Origin: Desulfitobacterium dichloroeliminans LMG P-21439
GTDB taxonomy: Bacteria; Bacillota; Desulfitobacteriia; Desulfitobacteriales; Desulfitobacteriaceae
Assembly: GCF_000243135.2 (NCBI RefSeq)
Contig: NC_019903.1
Coordinates: 2,642,001 to 2,706,000, forward strand
Direction: 5' to 3'
DNA: 64,000 bases
The translations under genes were made by a program, and so were the position numbers. Below the pieces are notes generated by a model. The model had not been told where the DNA came from. It searched no databases and saw nothing but the letters and a program-made list of their open reading frames with translations. Numbering within the stretch: the stretch's first letter is position 1; every line of letters begins with the position of its first letter. Below, piece by piece: positions 32,890 to 43,267 of this stretch.

Positions 32890-34835
32890 TACTTAACACC
32901 TCCTAGCATAGCTGCGGGATTAAGCGTCGAAAGCTGTCCTTCTCCTAGAGCAAAGACAATATAGATGACGACGACCGCAAAGAAGAAGACTAAGGCATAA
33001 GTTTGTAGCTGTCCTGTTGTGGTCTTGCGAAGTACACGACCAGAACCGCGAGTGAGGAATGCCAACCCATTGACAATGCCATCAATAATATACAGGTCAA
33101 ACCAGTAAAGAACTTTAGCAACGATACCATCCATAACCTTATGGATGAACCAGAGGTAGATTTCGTCGATATAATACTTATTCTTGAGGAGTTTATAGAC
33201 TCCAGGAAAACGTGCTACTACATTCTCAGCTTTGATAGCTCGGGTCACGTAAGTGATATAAGCTAAGCCGATACCAAGAACTCCGACAAGGATAGATATA
33301 GAAGCTATCGCCCAATCGATCCCTTCATGGTGGAATTCACCATAATGGACAAAGTAACCAAAATTGTGCTCAGGTAAAGCAACCCATCCGCCGACGATGC
33401 TGAAGAAAGCTAAAATGATCAGCGGTAAAGTCATTACCCAAGGAGATTCGTGGGGATGATTCTCCGGCTTTTCCTTGCCCATGAAGGCCACGAAGAAAAG
33501 ACGGCTCATATAGAAGGCTGTCAAAAATGCGGTAAACAAGCCCACAGCAAAAATCACGGGATGACCATTATGCAGCGCTGCGGCCAAAATCTCGTCTTTA
33601 GAGAAGAATCCAGCAAAAGGTGGAATACCTGAGATCGCTAATACACCGATGAAGAAGGTGGTACCGGTAATCGGCATCTTCTTCCAAAGTCCACCCATAT
33701 CCCAGATGTTTTGCTTCTCATGAAGGGCATGAATCACAGAACCTGCTCCTAAGAACATCAAAGCCTTGAAGAAGGCATGAGTCATTAAGTGGAACATAGA
33801 AGCTGTTAAAGAGCCAACCCCCAGAGCGAACATCATATAACCTAATTGGCTTAAGGTTGAATAAGCCAAAATACGTTTGATGTCATCCTGAGCAATGGCT
33901 ATCGTCGCGGCAAAGATCGCCGTAAAGGCTCCCATGCCTGCCACTAGCTGCAGGGCAAAAGGTGATGCGTTATCAAACAGGAAGAACATCCGAGCAACCA
34001 AGTACACACCGGCGACGACCATGGTAGCAGCGTGGATCAAGGCACTGACGGGTGTAGGACCTTCCATGGCATCCGGTAACCAGACGTGTAAAGGAAACTG
34101 ACCGGATTTCCCAATCGGTCCAATGAAGACTAAGACTGCCATGACAGTAAGATAGCTTACTCCGCCAATCAAGGCAAAATCATGGAAGCTCGTGGCCATT
34201 TGAACGGATAAGGAACCAGGACCATAGAAATCTAAAGTACCAAATTGGTTGTAAAGGAACAGGATTCCTAAGAGTAAACCAAAGTCTCCCACCCGGGTGG
34301 TAATAAAGGCCTTCTTCGCAGCTTCGCGAGCAGACACCTTAAAGAACCAGAAGCCGATGAGTAGATAAGAACATAGTCCTACCAATTCCCAGAAAATAAA
34401 CAGTTGTAACAAATTTGTTGCTAAGACCATGCCCAGCATGGAAGCCGCAAATAAGGATTGGAATGCATAATAACGTGAAAACCCAGGGTCTCCATGCATG
34501 TAACCGATCGAATAGATCTGAACCATAGATGCTACCAAAGTAACAACAAAAAGCATCATCGCACTCATTGGATCAATGAGTGTGCCAAAGTCGATTTGAA
34601 GACCAGCAATGCTGATCCAATTCGCAGTGTTCAGCACAGGGTTTTCAATGACTTGCGAACCGGACTGAATTACACCAATACCGATACCAATGGCCAATCC
34701 CAACGAAGTAAGAATCGCCAATATTGAAATGGTGGAGGACAGTCTTTTGGATCGCTTCGTGACAAAGACGATGAGCAGAAACGACAGAAAGGGCAAAAAC
34801 GGGATTAACCATGCCCATTGAAAAAGATCATTCAT
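32889..34835 (-). CDS. nuoL: NADH-quinone oxidoreductase subunit L
   Basis: About 648 residues, the largest antiporter-like subunit: 14 core membrane segments (LLQLFIFWELVGLCSYLLIG, AYSTLSQLGYMMFALG) plus the C-terminal lateral helix and last membrane segment (about 540-640). It pumps protons at the distal end of the membrane arm. The ATG at 34835 has AGGTG at 9 nt; a GTG four codons earlier is an alternative with a 3-nt spacer. Confidence 0.95.
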   Translation of the reverse strand: MNDLFQWAWLIPFLPFLSFLLIVFVTKRSKRLSSTISILAILTSLGLAIGIGIGVIQSGSQVIENPVLNTANWISIAGLQIDFGTLIDPMSAMMLFVVTLVASMVQIYSIGYMHGDPGFSRYYAFQSLFAASMLGMVLATNLLQLFIFWELVGLCSYLLIGFWFFKVSAREAAKKAFITTRVGDFGLLLGILFLYNQFGTLDFYGPGSLSVQMATSFHDFALIGGVSYLTVMAVLVFIGPIGKSGQFPLHVWLPDAMEGPTPVSALIHAATMVVAGVYLVARMFFLFDNASPFALQLVAGMGAFTAIFAATIAIAQDDIKRILAYSTLSQLGYMMFALGVGSLTASMFHLMTHAFFKALMFLGAGSVIHALHEKQNIWDMGGLWKKMPITGTTFFIGVLAISGIPPFAGFFSKDEILAAALHNGHPVIFAVGLFTAFLTAFYMSRLFFVAFMGKEKPENHPHESPWVMTLPLIILAFFSIVGGWVALPEHNFGYFVHYGEFHHEGIDWAIASISILVGVLGIGLAYITYVTRAIKAENVVARFPGVYKLLKNKYYIDEIYLWFIHKVMDGIVAKVLYWFDLYIIDGIVNGLAFLTRGSGRVLRKTTTGQLQTYALVFFFAVVVIYIVFALGEGQLSTLNPAAMLGGVK

Positions 34836-34866
34836 TTCCTTGAACACCTACCTCTCCATTGACTCT

Positions 34867-35199
34867 CTACCACTTCAACCAATTGAACTCATCCACATTT
34901 GTGGTGCGGCGATTACGGTAAATGGCAATAACTAATGCCAAGCCCACGGCAATTTCAGCTGCCGCTACAACAATCACGAAGATTGCAGCAACCTGTCCAA
35001 TCAGTGGATTTGTCCCAGGATCAGCCCAGGGGGCAAACCGGCTAAAAGCCACAAAATTAATATTGACTGCATTAAGCATTAATTCAATAGACATAAGAAT
35101 AGCAATGATATTCCGTTTCACGAAAACTCCGTAGAGTCCTAGGCAAAAAAGCATCGCTCCAACTAATAAATAGGATCCAAGCCCAACGCTTATACTCAT
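34867..35199 (-). CDS. nuoK: NADH-quinone oxidoreductase subunit K
   Basis: 110 residues with three membrane segments ([54 protein letters not shown]). The two conserved membrane Glu residues (in MSIELML and AEIAVG) that relay protons are present. The start ATG overlaps the nuoJ stop (ATGA). Confidence 0.95.
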   Translation of the reverse strand: MSISVGLGSYLLVGAMLFCLGLYGVFVKRNIIAILMSIELMLNAVNINFVAFSRFAPWADPGTNPLIGQVAAIFVIVVAAAEIAVGLALVIAIYRNRRTTNVDEFNWLKW

Positions 35200-35708
35200 C
35201 TGCTTTCATGCCCTCCTTTCGCGATAATCACTGCCCCGATGAGAGCAAGTGTCAGCAGGATGGCTGCTGCTTCAAAGGGTACCATATACCATGTCAAAAG
35301 CAGTTTGGAGAGCTCAACCGTCGTCCCTCCGGCAAGAGCTGGCATGGCCAGAATACGCCAATCACTGTGAGTCAAAATCACCAAAGCTAATAGAATAAAC
35401 ACAAGGGAGCCGACCAAAGCACCGGAAGCCCACTTTTTGGTCACCGGACTACTATCAGCAACATCTCCCCTTAAGGTTAACATCACTGCAAAAATCACCA
35501 TAATCGAAATAGCACCTGCATAAACAAGTAATTGAACTGCTGCAAGATACTCAGCGTTTAACAAAATATACAGGACGGCTACTCCCGCAAAGGAAAGTGC
35601 CAAGAAAAAGGCACTGTGTACAATGTTTTTCGAGGTGACAACTCCCCAAGCCGAAGCCACGGCGATTATGGCGAAAATGAAGAACACAACGGTCGCCATA
35701 GTACTCAT
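35196..35708 (-). CDS. nuoJ: NADH-quinone oxidoreductase subunit J
   Basis: 170 residues, five membrane segments, with the conserved [20 protein letters not shown] block of NuoJ, the helix whose pi-bulge takes part in coupling. ATG 35708 has GGAAGGAGG 6-7 nt upstream and overlaps the nuoI stop by four bases; the longer in-frame reading has no ribosome binding site. Confidence 0.94.
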   Translation of the reverse strand: MSTMATVVFFIFAIIAVASAWGVVTSKNIVHSAFFLALSFAGVAVLYILLNAEYLAAVQLLVYAGAISIMVIFAVMLTLRGDVADSSPVTKKWASGALVGSLVFILLALVILTHSDWRILAMPALAGGTTVELSKLLLTWYMVPFEAAAILLTLALIGAVIIAKGGHESR

Positions 35709-36112
35709 TCGTTGCCCTCCTTCCGATTGCGTTTGGAACGCTCGATCATATCCCAATCCAAATCCTCAGGATAGAAGACCGAATTCTCAAACTCCTGGGT
35801 CACAGTAAGTGCATTTGTCGGACATGCTTCTGTGCATAAGCCGCAGAATAAACACCGTCCAACATCCATGTGGTAAGTTTGAAGAACTTTTTTATTGTTC
35901 TCATTCTTTTCACTGGTTAAGGTAATAACTTCGTTTGGACAGGCCATAGCACATAAGGAACAAGAAATGCATTTCTCCGGTTCCAGTCCCATGGAGCTTC
36001 TAACCGTCTTAGGAAGATTCGGCATAACCTCTGGATAGAACTCTGTGATGTTTGGCCCGAGCATCTTTTTGATGGTGATGCCCATACCTTTAAATAACCC
36101 TTTACCTAACAC
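35705..36112 (-). CDS. nuoI: NADH-quinone oxidoreductase subunit I
   Basis: 135 residues with two 4Fe-4S motifs CISCSLCAMACP and CLFCGLCTEACP (clusters N6a and N6b), carrying electrons towards NuoB. It is shorter than typical NuoI. The start is GTG 36112 with GGAGGG 7 nt upstream at the end of nuoH; a TTG upstream lies on that site. In this NuoEFG-less complex it is the probable docking face for an external electron donor. Confidence 0.94.
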   Translation of the reverse strand: MLGKGLFKGMGITIKKMLGPNITEFYPEVMPNLPKTVRSSMGLEPEKCISCSLCAMACPNEVITLTSEKNENNKKVLQTYHMDVGRCLFCGLCTEACPTNALTVTQEFENSVFYPEDLDWDMIERSKRNRKEGNE

Positions 36113-36116
36113 TCTG

Positions 36117-37175
36117 TCACCCTCCAATCACGAGTTGATAGATATAAATCCCCAAACCCGTCAACAAAATGTTGAGAAGCGCGAGCGGTAACAAGACCTT
36201 CCAGGCAAAATGCATCAAGTGGTCGATCCGAATCCGTGGAAATGTCCAACGCACCCACATAGAAACAAAAATCAAAAGACCTACTTTAAGCCAGAACCAA
36301 GCCCAGCCTGGTAAGATCGCTGGCCCTTGCCAACCCCCTAAGAAGACTGTTGTTGCTAAGGCACACATAGCAACTAGGTTTGCGTATTCACCGAGGTAGA
36401 ATAATCCCCAACGCAGACCTGTATATTCGGTAAAGGGTCCGGCGATAATTTCCTGGTCAGCTTCGACAAGGTCGAACGGCGCTCTGTTGACTTCCGCTTG
36501 TCCGCAAATCAAAAAGATAATAAATCCTATGGGTTGTAAGAAAATAAACGGAATTGTAGCTTGAGCCTCGACGATTTTCGTTAAGTTGAACGTCTGGGTC
36601 AGCATGACAACACCCAAAAGTGAGAAAATCAAGGGAATTTCATAACTGATCATTTGCGCAACTGCACGCATACCTCCAACTAAAGAATACTTATTATTGG
36701 AACTCCAACCAGCCATCAAGAAAGCCAAGGTAGCAACTGAAGTAATCCCCAGATAGTAGAATATCCCCAGTTCTAAGTCGATAGCTGCCATTCCATAGCC
36801 CATAGGTATAATGGCTAGAGTTAAGATTGGAATACCAAAAACAAACATGGGGGCAATTTTATACATTACTTTATCAGCATTCGCTGGTGTAATATCCTCT
36901 TTCCCCAAAAGTTTCAGAGCATCAGCTATGGTCTGAAACCATCCGCGAGGACCCAAACGATTTGGACCAGGGCGTTGCGAAGCCCATCCGGCAACTTTTC
37001 TCTCTAAGATAACGAGAAAAAGTGCTGCCACTACGATGACCACGATAACTAAAATCATGCCGATTAAAGTCATAGTGAGGTCGGCCCAGATGGAGTGAGG
37101 ATCTGCGAACAAACCGCGGATCATATCCGCAATATTGAGTGGCAATTGATTTAACGATTGAATAAAAGCGTCCAT
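36117..37175 (-). CDS. nuoH: NADH-quinone oxidoreductase subunit H
   Basis: 352 residues, eight to nine membrane segments with the signatures [19 protein letters not shown] and [16 protein letters not shown], which line the quinone chamber and connect the peripheral and membrane arms. GAGGGGAG precedes the ATG. It is followed at once by nuoI. Confidence 0.95.
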   Translation of the reverse strand: MDAFIQSLNQLPLNIADMIRGLFADPHSIWADLTMTLIGMILVIVVIVVAALFLVILERKVAGWASQRPGPNRLGPRGWFQTIADALKLLGKEDITPANADKVMYKIAPMFVFGIPILTLAIIPMGYGMAAIDLELGIFYYLGITSVATLAFLMAGWSSNNKYSLVGGMRAVAQMISYEIPLIFSLLGVVMLTQTFNLTKIVEAQATIPFIFLQPIGFIIFLICGQAEVNRAPFDLVEADQEIIAGPFTEYTGLRWGLFYLGEYANLVAMCALATTVFLGGWQGPAILPGWAWFWLKVGLLIFVSMWVRWTFPRIRIDHLMHFAWKVLLPLALLNILLTGLGIYIYQLVIGG

Positions 37176-37199
37176 CTTATTCTCCCCTCGTTGAGAGTT

Positions 37200-38312
37200 T
37201 TACTTATCCACTTCACCAAGCACTGCATCCAACGACGCAAAGCTACAGATCAAATCTTGAATATAGGTTCCAACACTTATTTCCTCTAAACACTGAAGAT
37301 TAACAAAGGCACCCGCCCGAATCTTCACCCGTTCAGGCTTCGGTGTTCCATTGCTAACAATATAGAAACCGAGTTCACCCTTGGGATTTTCCACCCGGTG
37401 ATATACTTCCCCAACAGGAGGTTTGATGATTTTGGGCACTTTCGCCATAGTCGGACCTTCAGGGATATCCCGCATAGCTTGACGAATAATTTTGAGGCTC
37501 TCGTTCATCTCCAAGAAACGAATCATGTTTCGGTCGAATGAATCGCAGCCATAAAGTACCGGGACTTCAAAATCAAAACGATCATAGATTCCATAAGGTT
37601 CTGCCTTACGCACATCGTATTGTACTCCTGACGCACGAAGGGCTGGGCCGGTAATGCAAAGATTCTCTGCCTTTTCCTTAGAAAGAATTCCGACATTCTT
37701 CAATCTGCCTTGGGTGATTTCATTGCCAAGATAGATATTATAATATTCTTCAATTTTTTCCGGCATATCATCCAAGAATGATTCTAAGGCAGCCCAAAAT
37801 TCTGGCGTTGGATCAAAGTTCATACCACCGATCCGCATTGCGTTGACAGTTAGTCGGCTACCTGATGTCATCTCAAATAAATCAAGGATTCTCTCCCGAT
37901 CACGGAAGGGATATCCCCAGGCGGTCCAGCCCGCGATATCTAAGGCCCCACTGGCTACAAACACTTGGTGGCTGGCAATTCGTGCTAGCTCAGCAAAAAT
38001 GATACGTAAATATTCTGCTCTTTCGGGAATCTCAATTCCCATTAACTTTTCTACAGCCTGAACATAAGCCAAATTATTGTGGGGTGAAGCCAGATAATCT
38101 AAACGGTCGGTATACGGAATGAACTGGGTGTACGTCCGACTTTCAGCGATTTTCTCTAACCCACGATGGAGATAGCCAATCTTTGGTTCAATTGCAGTTA
38201 CTGTTTCCCCCTGTAAATGAACGATCATCCGAAATACACCGTGCATACTCGGATGCTGGGGGCCCATGTTTAAAAGAAGTTCTTCTGTTCCTTCTTGGTA
38301 TAAATCTGACAT
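37200..38312 (-). CDS. nuoD: NADH-quinone oxidoreductase subunit D
   Basis: 370 residues, the 49-kDa-type subunit related to hydrogenase large subunits. The quinone-site His is in [14 protein letters not shown] and the family blocks [15 protein letters not shown] and GGMNFDP are present. It forms the quinone-binding cavity with NuoB. Gene separate from nuoC, 12 nt after it. Confidence 0.95.
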   Translation of the reverse strand: MSDLYQEGTEELLLNMGPQHPSMHGVFRMIVHLQGETVTAIEPKIGYLHRGLEKIAESRTYTQFIPYTDRLDYLASPHNNLAYVQAVEKLMGIEIPERAEYLRIIFAELARIASHQVFVASGALDIAGWTAWGYPFRDRERILDLFEMTSGSRLTVNAMRIGGMNFDPTPEFWAALESFLDDMPEKIEEYYNIYLGNEITQGRLKNVGILSKEKAENLCITGPALRASGVQYDVRKAEPYGIYDRFDFEVPVLYGCDSFDRNMIRFLEMNESLKIIRQAMRDIPEGPTMAKVPKIIKPPVGEVYHRVENPKGELGFYIVSNGTPKPERVKIRAGAFVNLQCLEEISVGTYIQDLICSFASLDAVLGEVDK

Positions 38313-38324
38313 GGTTTTACCCCC

Positions 38325-38816
38325 TTACTCATCATCTCTGCGTACACGCATAGTATTACGAACTTCCACAGGCTCTGTAACATAATCCTTACGTAATGGG
38401 AATCCTTCAAAATCATCCCACATATAAATCCGTTTCAGATTCGGGTGACCTGTGAATTGGATACCAAACATATCATAAGCTTCTCGCTCCATGAAATTGG
38501 CACCTGCCCAGATTCGGGTCACGGAGTCAATCACCGGTTTCTCGCGATCGACAATTGCCTTAACGCGCAGCTTTTGGGGCCCACGAAGGCTTGTCATCTG
38601 ATAAACAACTTCGAAATGGGTAAGTTTATCCACTCCAGCGATGTCGTGGAGAAAGTCACATGGTACTTCCGCAAAGCTCTTCACTGCGGTTAGAGTTTCC
38701 GTGATGTAAGCGCTCTGTACAGTAAGTACTAAAGTATCAATCATCTCTTCCACTTTGCCATTGACACGCGCCGCTAACTCATCCACGCGTTTTCTTAATA
38801 CTTCATTATTTCCCAT
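38325..38816 (-). CDS. nuoC: NADH-quinone oxidoreductase subunit C
   Basis: 163 residues of the 30-kDa type, with the signature [21 protein letters not shown] and the following [10 protein letters not shown]. It is a structural peripheral-arm subunit. Its start overlaps the nuoB stop by 11 bases. Confidence 0.95.
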   Translation of the reverse strand: MGNNEVLRKRVDELAARVNGKVEEMIDTLVLTVQSAYITETLTAVKSFAEVPCDFLHDIAGVDKLTHFEVVYQMTSLRGPQKLRVKAIVDREKPVIDSVTRIWAGANFMEREAYDMFGIQFTGHPNLKRIYMWDDFEGFPLRKDYVTEPVEVRNTMRVRRDDE

Positions 38817-39327
38817 GTTTCAATAACCTCACCTTGTCTGGGTGGTTCACTTTATATTGAAGTTGAAGCAACCCATATACTAAGGACTCCGGCCGCGGAG
38901 GACAACCCGGAATATAGACATCGACAGGGACAATTTTGTCTACACCTGTCAACATGGAATAGGAATCCGCAAAGGGACCACCTGCGCTGGCACAGCTCCC
39001 CATAGCAATAACCCATTTAGGTTCAGCCATTTGGTCATAAATCATCCGTAATAGGGGGGCCATTTTGCGAGTACATGTTCCAGCGACAACCATAACATCG
39101 GCATGACGCGGTGAAGCCCGGAAGACTTCATACCCAAAGCGAGAGATGTCAACACGCGGACCACCTGCCGCCATCATTTCGATGGCACAGCATGCTAAAC
39201 CGAAGGTTACAGGCCAAAAGGAATGTCCACGACCCCAATTCAATATCTTATCAATACTAGTTAGTAGAACATTCTTTTCCATGAGCGCTTCGGCTTCGCG
39301 GAGTTCTTTCTCTTTTGCTACATCCAC
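38806..39327 (-). CDS. nuoB: NADH-quinone oxidoreductase subunit B
   Basis: 173 residues. The N2 4Fe-4S ligands are present: the tandem Cys pair in [10 protein letters not shown], Cys in GTCTRK and Cys in IPGCPPRPE. It passes electrons to quinone. The start is taken as GTG 39327 with AGAAGGTG 7 nt upstream; it overlaps the end of nuoA by 10 bases. A TTG upstream lies on the ribosome binding site. Confidence 0.95.
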   Translation of the reverse strand: MDVAKEKELREAEALMEKNVLLTSIDKILNWGRGHSFWPVTFGLACCAIEMMAAGGPRVDISRFGYEVFRASPRHADVMVVAGTCTRKMAPLLRMIYDQMAEPKWVIAMGSCASAGGPFADSYSMLTGVDKIVPVDVYIPGCPPRPESLVYGLLQLQYKVNHPDKVRLLKHGK

Positions 39328-39674
39328 TCTAATGCACCTTCTTTCCAAGCATACCAGAATCCAACTAAGAGAATGATGATGAAGACAAACATTTCAATAA
39401 AAGCGAAGGTTCCAAGTTGTCGGAACGATAACGCCCAAGGAAACAGGAAAACAGTTTCTACGTCAAATGCCGTAAAAACAAGGGCATAAAGAAAATAATT
39501 GCTTTTGAACCCTAACCAGGTACGTCCAATCGTTTTGTTACCACCTTCATACGGTGTTAACTTCTCGGGAACTGGTTTTTTTGGAGCTAAGAGCTTGGGC
39601 ATCAACATCATAATCATGTTAATGGCAATTGCCACCACAAGTGCTATCCCAACAGCAGCAAAGTTATCTGACAT
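39318..39674 (-). CDS. nuoA: NADH-quinone oxidoreductase subunit A
   Basis: 118 residues with three membrane segments and the NuoA blocks KLTPYEGG and [12 protein letters not shown]. First gene of the operon in the order A-B-C-D-H-I-J-K-L-M-N. ATG 39674 follows GGGGGTAAGGAG. An ATG six codons upstream overlaps that site. Confidence 0.95.
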   Translation of the reverse strand: MSDNFAAVGIALVVAIAINMIMMLMPKLLAPKKPVPEKLTPYEGGNKTIGRTWLGFKSNYFLYALVFTAFDVETVFLFPWALSFRQLGTFAFIEMFVFIIILLVGFWYAWKEGALEWM

Positions 39675-39725
39675 CTCCTTACCCCCCTTCATAATAAAAA
39701 TATTTTATTCCCATAAACCAAACTC

Positions 39726-39755
39726 ATTGTGCCATATTTGTTCAGGAATAGTCAA
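39726..39755 (-). promoter_or_regulatory. Candidate promoter of the nuo operon
   Basis: TTGACT (39750-39755) and CACAAT (39726-39731) on the minus strand, spaced 18 bp. The -35 box is good and the -10 box weak. It lies about 50 bp upstream of nuoA. Confidence 0.5.
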
Positions 39756-39799
39756 CAATTATGTACGCTTTATCTCCTAAATGTAAATTATAAGTTTAT

Positions 39800-40579
39800 T
39801 CAAACAATATTCAGCTGATTTTTAACAGGAGCAAAGGTTCGGCGATGGATTGGGCATACTCCATAGCGACATAGAGCGGTAAGATGTTCGCGTGTACCAT
39901 AGCCTTTATTTTTCCTAAATCCATAGGCTGGATAGAGCGTATCCAGCTCATTCATCAGATGATCTCGTGAGACTTTAGCAAGTATGGAAGCTGCCGCAAT
40001 ACTTGCGCTGAGTGCGTCTCCATCGATGATTCCTTTTTGGGGGATTTTGAGGGGTATTTCCAAGGCATCGATGAGCAAAAAATGGGGGCGAATCTTTAAA
40101 TTCTCAACTGCTCGTTTCATAGCCAATTTAGTGGCCTGGAGAATATTCAGAGCATCAATCTCAGCGGATTCGGCACTGCCCACCGCATAGCCTAAGGCTT
40201 GCTCCTTAATCTCTTGAAACAGTCTTTCCCGCTTACTCTCTGACAACTTCTTCGAATCATTAAGTCCCGGCAAATTGAATTTTGCCGGCAGGATACAGGC
40301 GGCTGCCACCACCGGTCCCGCTAGAGGACCTCGTCCCGCTTCATCCATCCCAGCGATGTGGAGATACCCAGCTTGCCATAATTGCTTTTCTTCTACTAAC
40401 AAATGCTGGATCCGTGCAGCCTCAGCTTTTCGGGCTTCACAGTCCTTTTGATAGCGGTTCATCAGCTGTCGAACTCCCTGACGCGAGTCTTGTGCACACG
40501 CCTTAAGAAATTCACCCGAGGGTTCAGTTTTGAGCATCTCGCTCAATTCCCGAATGCTCATTTGTGATATCGCTTTCAA
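39800..40579 (-). CDS. rnhB: Ribonuclease HII
   Basis: 259 residues with the RNase HII catalytic motif AGMDEAGRGPLAGPVVAA (Asp, Glu), DSKKLS and LIDALEIP. It removes RNA from RNA:DNA hybrids and single ribonucleotides. TTG start at 40579 behind GAGGATAATA, overlapping the end of rbgA by 56 bp; an ATG six codons later has no ribosome binding site. The N-terminal 70 residues are the usual Firmicute extension. Confidence 0.93.
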   Translation of the reverse strand: MKAISQMSIRELSEMLKTEPSGEFLKACAQDSRQGVRQLMNRYQKDCEARKAEAARIQHLLVEEKQLWQAGYLHIAGMDEAGRGPLAGPVVAAACILPAKFNLPGLNDSKKLSESKRERLFQEIKEQALGYAVGSAESAEIDALNILQATKLAMKRAVENLKIRPHFLLIDALEIPLKIPQKGIIDGDALSASIAAASILAKVSRDHLMNELDTLYPAYGFRKNKGYGTREHLTALCRYGVCPIHRRTFAPVKNQLNIV

Positions 40580-41435
40580 AACTATTATCCTCTTCTTTCC
40601 TACTCTTCTCTTCTATACGATCCAAGGTAAACCTTCCTAAGGAGCCCGCCCGAAATTCTCTAATAAAGATCTGAGCCGCCTTAAAAATGTCCACTTGACC
40701 TCCTTTCACAAGACAGCCCCTTTTACGTCCAATTCCTTCCAGATCTAAGTCTTGGACATTTTCTGTATAGCGTTGCAATGAATCAGGATAGCTTTGCTTC
40801 AACCAAGCTAATAGCCAAATCGATAATTCTTCCAGATTCAGTACTTCATCGCGAATTGCTCCTGCTGCTCCCAGCTTGATACCCACTTCAGTATCTTCAA
40901 ACTTAGGCCAAAGTAAACCCGGAGTATCCATCAGCTCCACTTTGTCATGAATGCGAATCCATTGGTTTCCTCGGGTTACACCAGGTTTGTTACCTGTTTT
41001 AGCTTTTGCACTACCAATCAAATTATTCACTAAAGACGACTTTCCGCAATTGGGTATACCGACAACCATGACACGAATGGCACGGGCCCGGATTCCTTTG
41101 GCTGCCCATTTCTCAATCTTATCCGCCATAAGACGCTCTAGGGTAGGTACGATTTTGCCAACCCCAGCTCCGGTCGCCGCACTAACAGCTAAAACAGGAC
41201 TCACCTTGCGCAGCTCCTTAATCCAGAGTTCTGTCTGGATAGGATCAGCCAAGTCTGATTTGTTTAAGATGACGATTTTGGGTTTATCACCTAACATCTC
41301 TTGTAGAAGAGGGTTTCTACTACTTTCTGGCAAACGAGCATCGCCTAACTCGATGACCACATCGACCCAACGGAGTTGATCCAACAACAGCCGCTTTGCT
41401 TTCGTCATATGACCTGGAAACCATTGAATACTCAA
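40524..41435 (-). CDS. rbgA: Ribosome biogenesis GTPase RbgA/YlqF
   Basis: 303 residues of a circularly permuted GTPase: G4 NKSD (about 58) comes before G1 GIPNCGKSS (about 125) and G3 DTPG (about 172). The start IQWFPGHMTKA is characteristic. It assists late 50S assembly. TTG start behind AAGAAGGTG. It lies between lepB and rnhB, the conserved Firmicute order. Confidence 0.95.
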   Translation of the reverse strand: MSIQWFPGHMTKAKRLLLDQLRWVDVVIELGDARLPESSRNPLLQEMLGDKPKIVILNKSDLADPIQTELWIKELRKVSPVLAVSAATGAGVGKIVPTLERLMADKIEKWAAKGIRARAIRVMVVGIPNCGKSSLVNNLIGSAKAKTGNKPGVTRGNQWIRIHDKVELMDTPGLLWPKFEDTEVGIKLGAAGAIRDEVLNLEELSIWLLAWLKQSYPDSLQRYTENVQDLDLEGIGRKRGCLVKGGQVDIFKAAQIFIREFRAGSLGRFTLDRIEEKSRKEEDNSFESDITNEHSGIERDAQN

Positions 41436-41464
41436 GGAAACACCTTCTTAATCCTCAACTATCG

Positions 41465-41974
41465 CTACCAAAAGAACTTTATTCTTTGGAGCGGATTATA
41501 AACCAACCATGCTTTTCCTATGATATAGCTTTGGGGTAAAACTCCCCATTCGCGAGAGTCACCGCTTTCCCGGCGATTATCACCTAAAACAAAAATGTTC
41601 TCAGCCGGAATAGTCTCTGGTTCAAAGGGTGAATAATCTCCCTGCTTCAGATAAGGCTCTTGAACAAGGGCCCCATTGACGTAGACTTGATTTCCTTTGA
41701 GTTCCACACTCTCGCCTTCTACTGCGATTACTCGTTTGACAAAAGTACGACTGGTATCCTTTGGATAAGCAAAGACCACAATATCTCCCCGCGCCGGGGC
41801 TCCGCTTTGATAGGCTAAGCGATTGACGAGAATCCTATCGCCATTAACCAGTGTAGGTTCCATGGAATTTGAAGAAATCGCATAAGGTTGTAGCACAAAT
41901 AAACGCAAAAGCGCAGCAATTACCACAACTGCTGCCAGAAACCAGATTACCCACCCGAATCTTGTCTTATGCAT
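41465..41974 (-). CDS. lepB: Signal peptidase I
   Basis: 169 residues with one N-terminal membrane anchor (about 8-28), catalytic Ser in SSNSMEPT and catalytic Lys in FVKRVIAVEG, and the C-terminal box GDNRRESGDSREWG. It cleaves Sec and Tat signal peptides outside the membrane. ATG 41974 is adjacent to an in-frame GTG at 41977; GGAGAGGAG serves either. The gene is between rplS and rbgA. Confidence 0.94.
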   Translation of the reverse strand: MHKTRFGWVIWFLAAVVVIAALLRLFVLQPYAISSNSMEPTLVNGDRILVNRLAYQSGAPARGDIVVFAYPKDTSRTFVKRVIAVEGESVELKGNQVYVNGALVQEPYLKQGDYSPFEPETIPAENIFVLGDNRRESGDSREWGVLPQSYIIGKAWLVYNPLQRIKFFW

Positions 41975-42144
41975 CACTGTATTTTCTCCTCTCCGTTTCA
42001 AATTCTTCACTAGTATGAGCAGAAATTTTGAGGAGCATACAGTGTATCGATTGTCTAAAAGCATCTAAAAATATCCATCCATAGTAGTCAACGCTATTCG
42101 CCAATTTTGTTCAGTAAAAGCAAATAGTTGTATAAAAATGAATA

Positions 42145-42171
42145 ACAAAAAGAGCCGGATTGCTCCGGCCC
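42145..42171 (-). terminator. Terminator of rplS
   Basis: GCCGGA pairs with TCCGGC (loop GCAA), then TCTTTTTG on the minus strand. It is 10 bp past rplS. Confidence 0.75.
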
Positions 42172-42180
42172 ATCTCATTG

Positions 42181-42522
42181 CTAGCGATGGTCGCGAATCC
42201 GCGCAGCTTTACCTGAAAGTTCACGTAGGTAGTAGAGTTTAGCACGGCGCACAACACCACGACGTACAACCTCAATATGGTCGATTCGAGGAGAATGGAG
42301 TGGGAATGTCCGTTCAACTCCTACACCATAAGTCACCCGACGAACAGTGAAAGTCCGGCGCAAACCGCCGCCTTTCGTCTTGATGACAACTCCTTCAAAA
42401 GCCTGGATACGTTCCCGAGTACCCTCGACAACTTTTACATGTACGCGTACAGTATCTCCAGGACGGAAGGCAGGAAGATCTTTTTTCATCTGTTCTTCTT
42501 CAATCATGCGAATAAAATCCAT
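42181..42522 (-). CDS. rplS: 50S ribosomal protein L19
   Basis: 113 residues, the usual L19 length, with [18 protein letters not shown], the basic [12 protein letters not shown] and the C-terminal [18 protein letters not shown]. It is at the 30S-50S interface. ATG 42522 follows GGAAGGGGGG. It has its own promoter and a 90-nt leader, though it also lies in the rpsP-trmD gene order. Confidence 0.96.
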   Translation of the reverse strand: MDFIRMIEEEQMKKDLPAFRPGDTVRVHVKVVEGTRERIQAFEGVVIKTKGGGLRRTFTVRRVTYGVGVERTFPLHSPRIDHIEVVRRGVVRRAKLYYLRELSGKAARIRDHR

Positions 42523-42619
42523 TATTGATTCCCCCCTTCCTTGCATAGATGTTCATACACTGAGCTTGCCATAAAAAACAAGCTTTTCAAAGTGAGAGGA
42601 CCATCCGTTTTACCGTGAT

Positions 42620-42648
42620 ATCATATCATAATTAAAGTTTGGACGCAA
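42620..42648 (-). promoter_or_regulatory. Candidate rplS promoter and leader
   Basis: TTGCGT (42643-42648) and TATGAT (42620-42625), 17 bp apart on the minus strand, give a leader of about 90 nt containing a small hairpin AGCTTG/CAAGCT. It could be an L19 autoregulatory leader, but I cannot confirm the Rfam consensus by eye. Confidence 0.45.
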
Positions 42649-42698
42649 CTTTAAATTTTTTAAAATAATAAAGCAGCTGTTTGCAGAAAACAATGTGA

Positions 42699-43256
42699 CT
42701 AATGTCCTCTTAAGCGATCTAAAATAATCGCTGCTGCCGAACGAACCGAAAGATGATTCCATTCTCCCGGACCATAAATCGGCTCCAAAATGATATCACA
42801 GCTTGCCATGACGTCTTTGTGCAGCCCCCATCCTGTTCCGAAGAGCAAAAGCAATGGCTCCTCACCCTCTTCGATTTTAGCGCGAACCGCCGCATAATCT
42901 AAGGTATTGGGATACCTTCGGGCATCCGTGGCAATCCTCAGGGGCTTAAGCCCTTGCTCTTGATAAATTTCTTCCTCAACCTCAGCAAGCTCACTAAGTA
43001 ACTTGACCCGGGAGAAGGCTTCCTGGCGATTGGGATTGTATTCCGCACCAAAACCCTCCTGCCAGTAACCCATAATTCGCTGGGCTAATGCTTGTTGGGC
43101 TTGTGCAGGATGAACGATATAGTAACGCTTAACCCCGTAGGTAGTCGAACTCCGAGCGATATCGTGAATATCCAAGTTCGTAATCGAGGTTGCGATCGTT
43201 TCCATGTTCTTATTGTATACAGGTGCATGAATTAAAGCGATATATAAGTCGCCCAT
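42699..43256 (-). CDS. SPOUT-superfamily RNA methylase (COG4752, RNA_Me_trans)
   Basis: 185 residues. It begins DLYIALIHAPVYNKNMETIA, contains DIHDIARSSTTYGVKRYYIVHP and ends with the knot-forming LLLLFGTGWGLHK and GPGEWNHLSVRSAAAIILDRL. This matches an uncharacterised RNA methylase family whose gene usually follows trmD in anaerobic Firmicutes and thermophiles. The RNA target is unknown. It lies 11 bp after trmD. Confidence 0.85.
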   Translation of the reverse strand: MGDLYIALIHAPVYNKNMETIATSITNLDIHDIARSSTTYGVKRYYIVHPAQAQQALAQRIMGYWQEGFGAEYNPNRQEAFSRVKLLSELAEVEEEIYQEQGLKPLRIATDARRYPNTLDYAAVRAKIEEGEEPLLLLFGTGWGLHKDVMASCDIILEPIYGPGEWNHLSVRSAAAIILDRLRGH

Positions 43257-43267
43257 GATTTTACCTC

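Noticed and set aside
29867-39674. Missing nuoE, nuoF and nuoG as overlooked small frames
   Set aside because: There is no gap in the operon large enough to hold them.
42523-42620. Definite L19 ribosomal leader RNA
   Set aside because: A short hairpin is present, but I could not match it to the known consensus, so it is left as part of the promoter entry.
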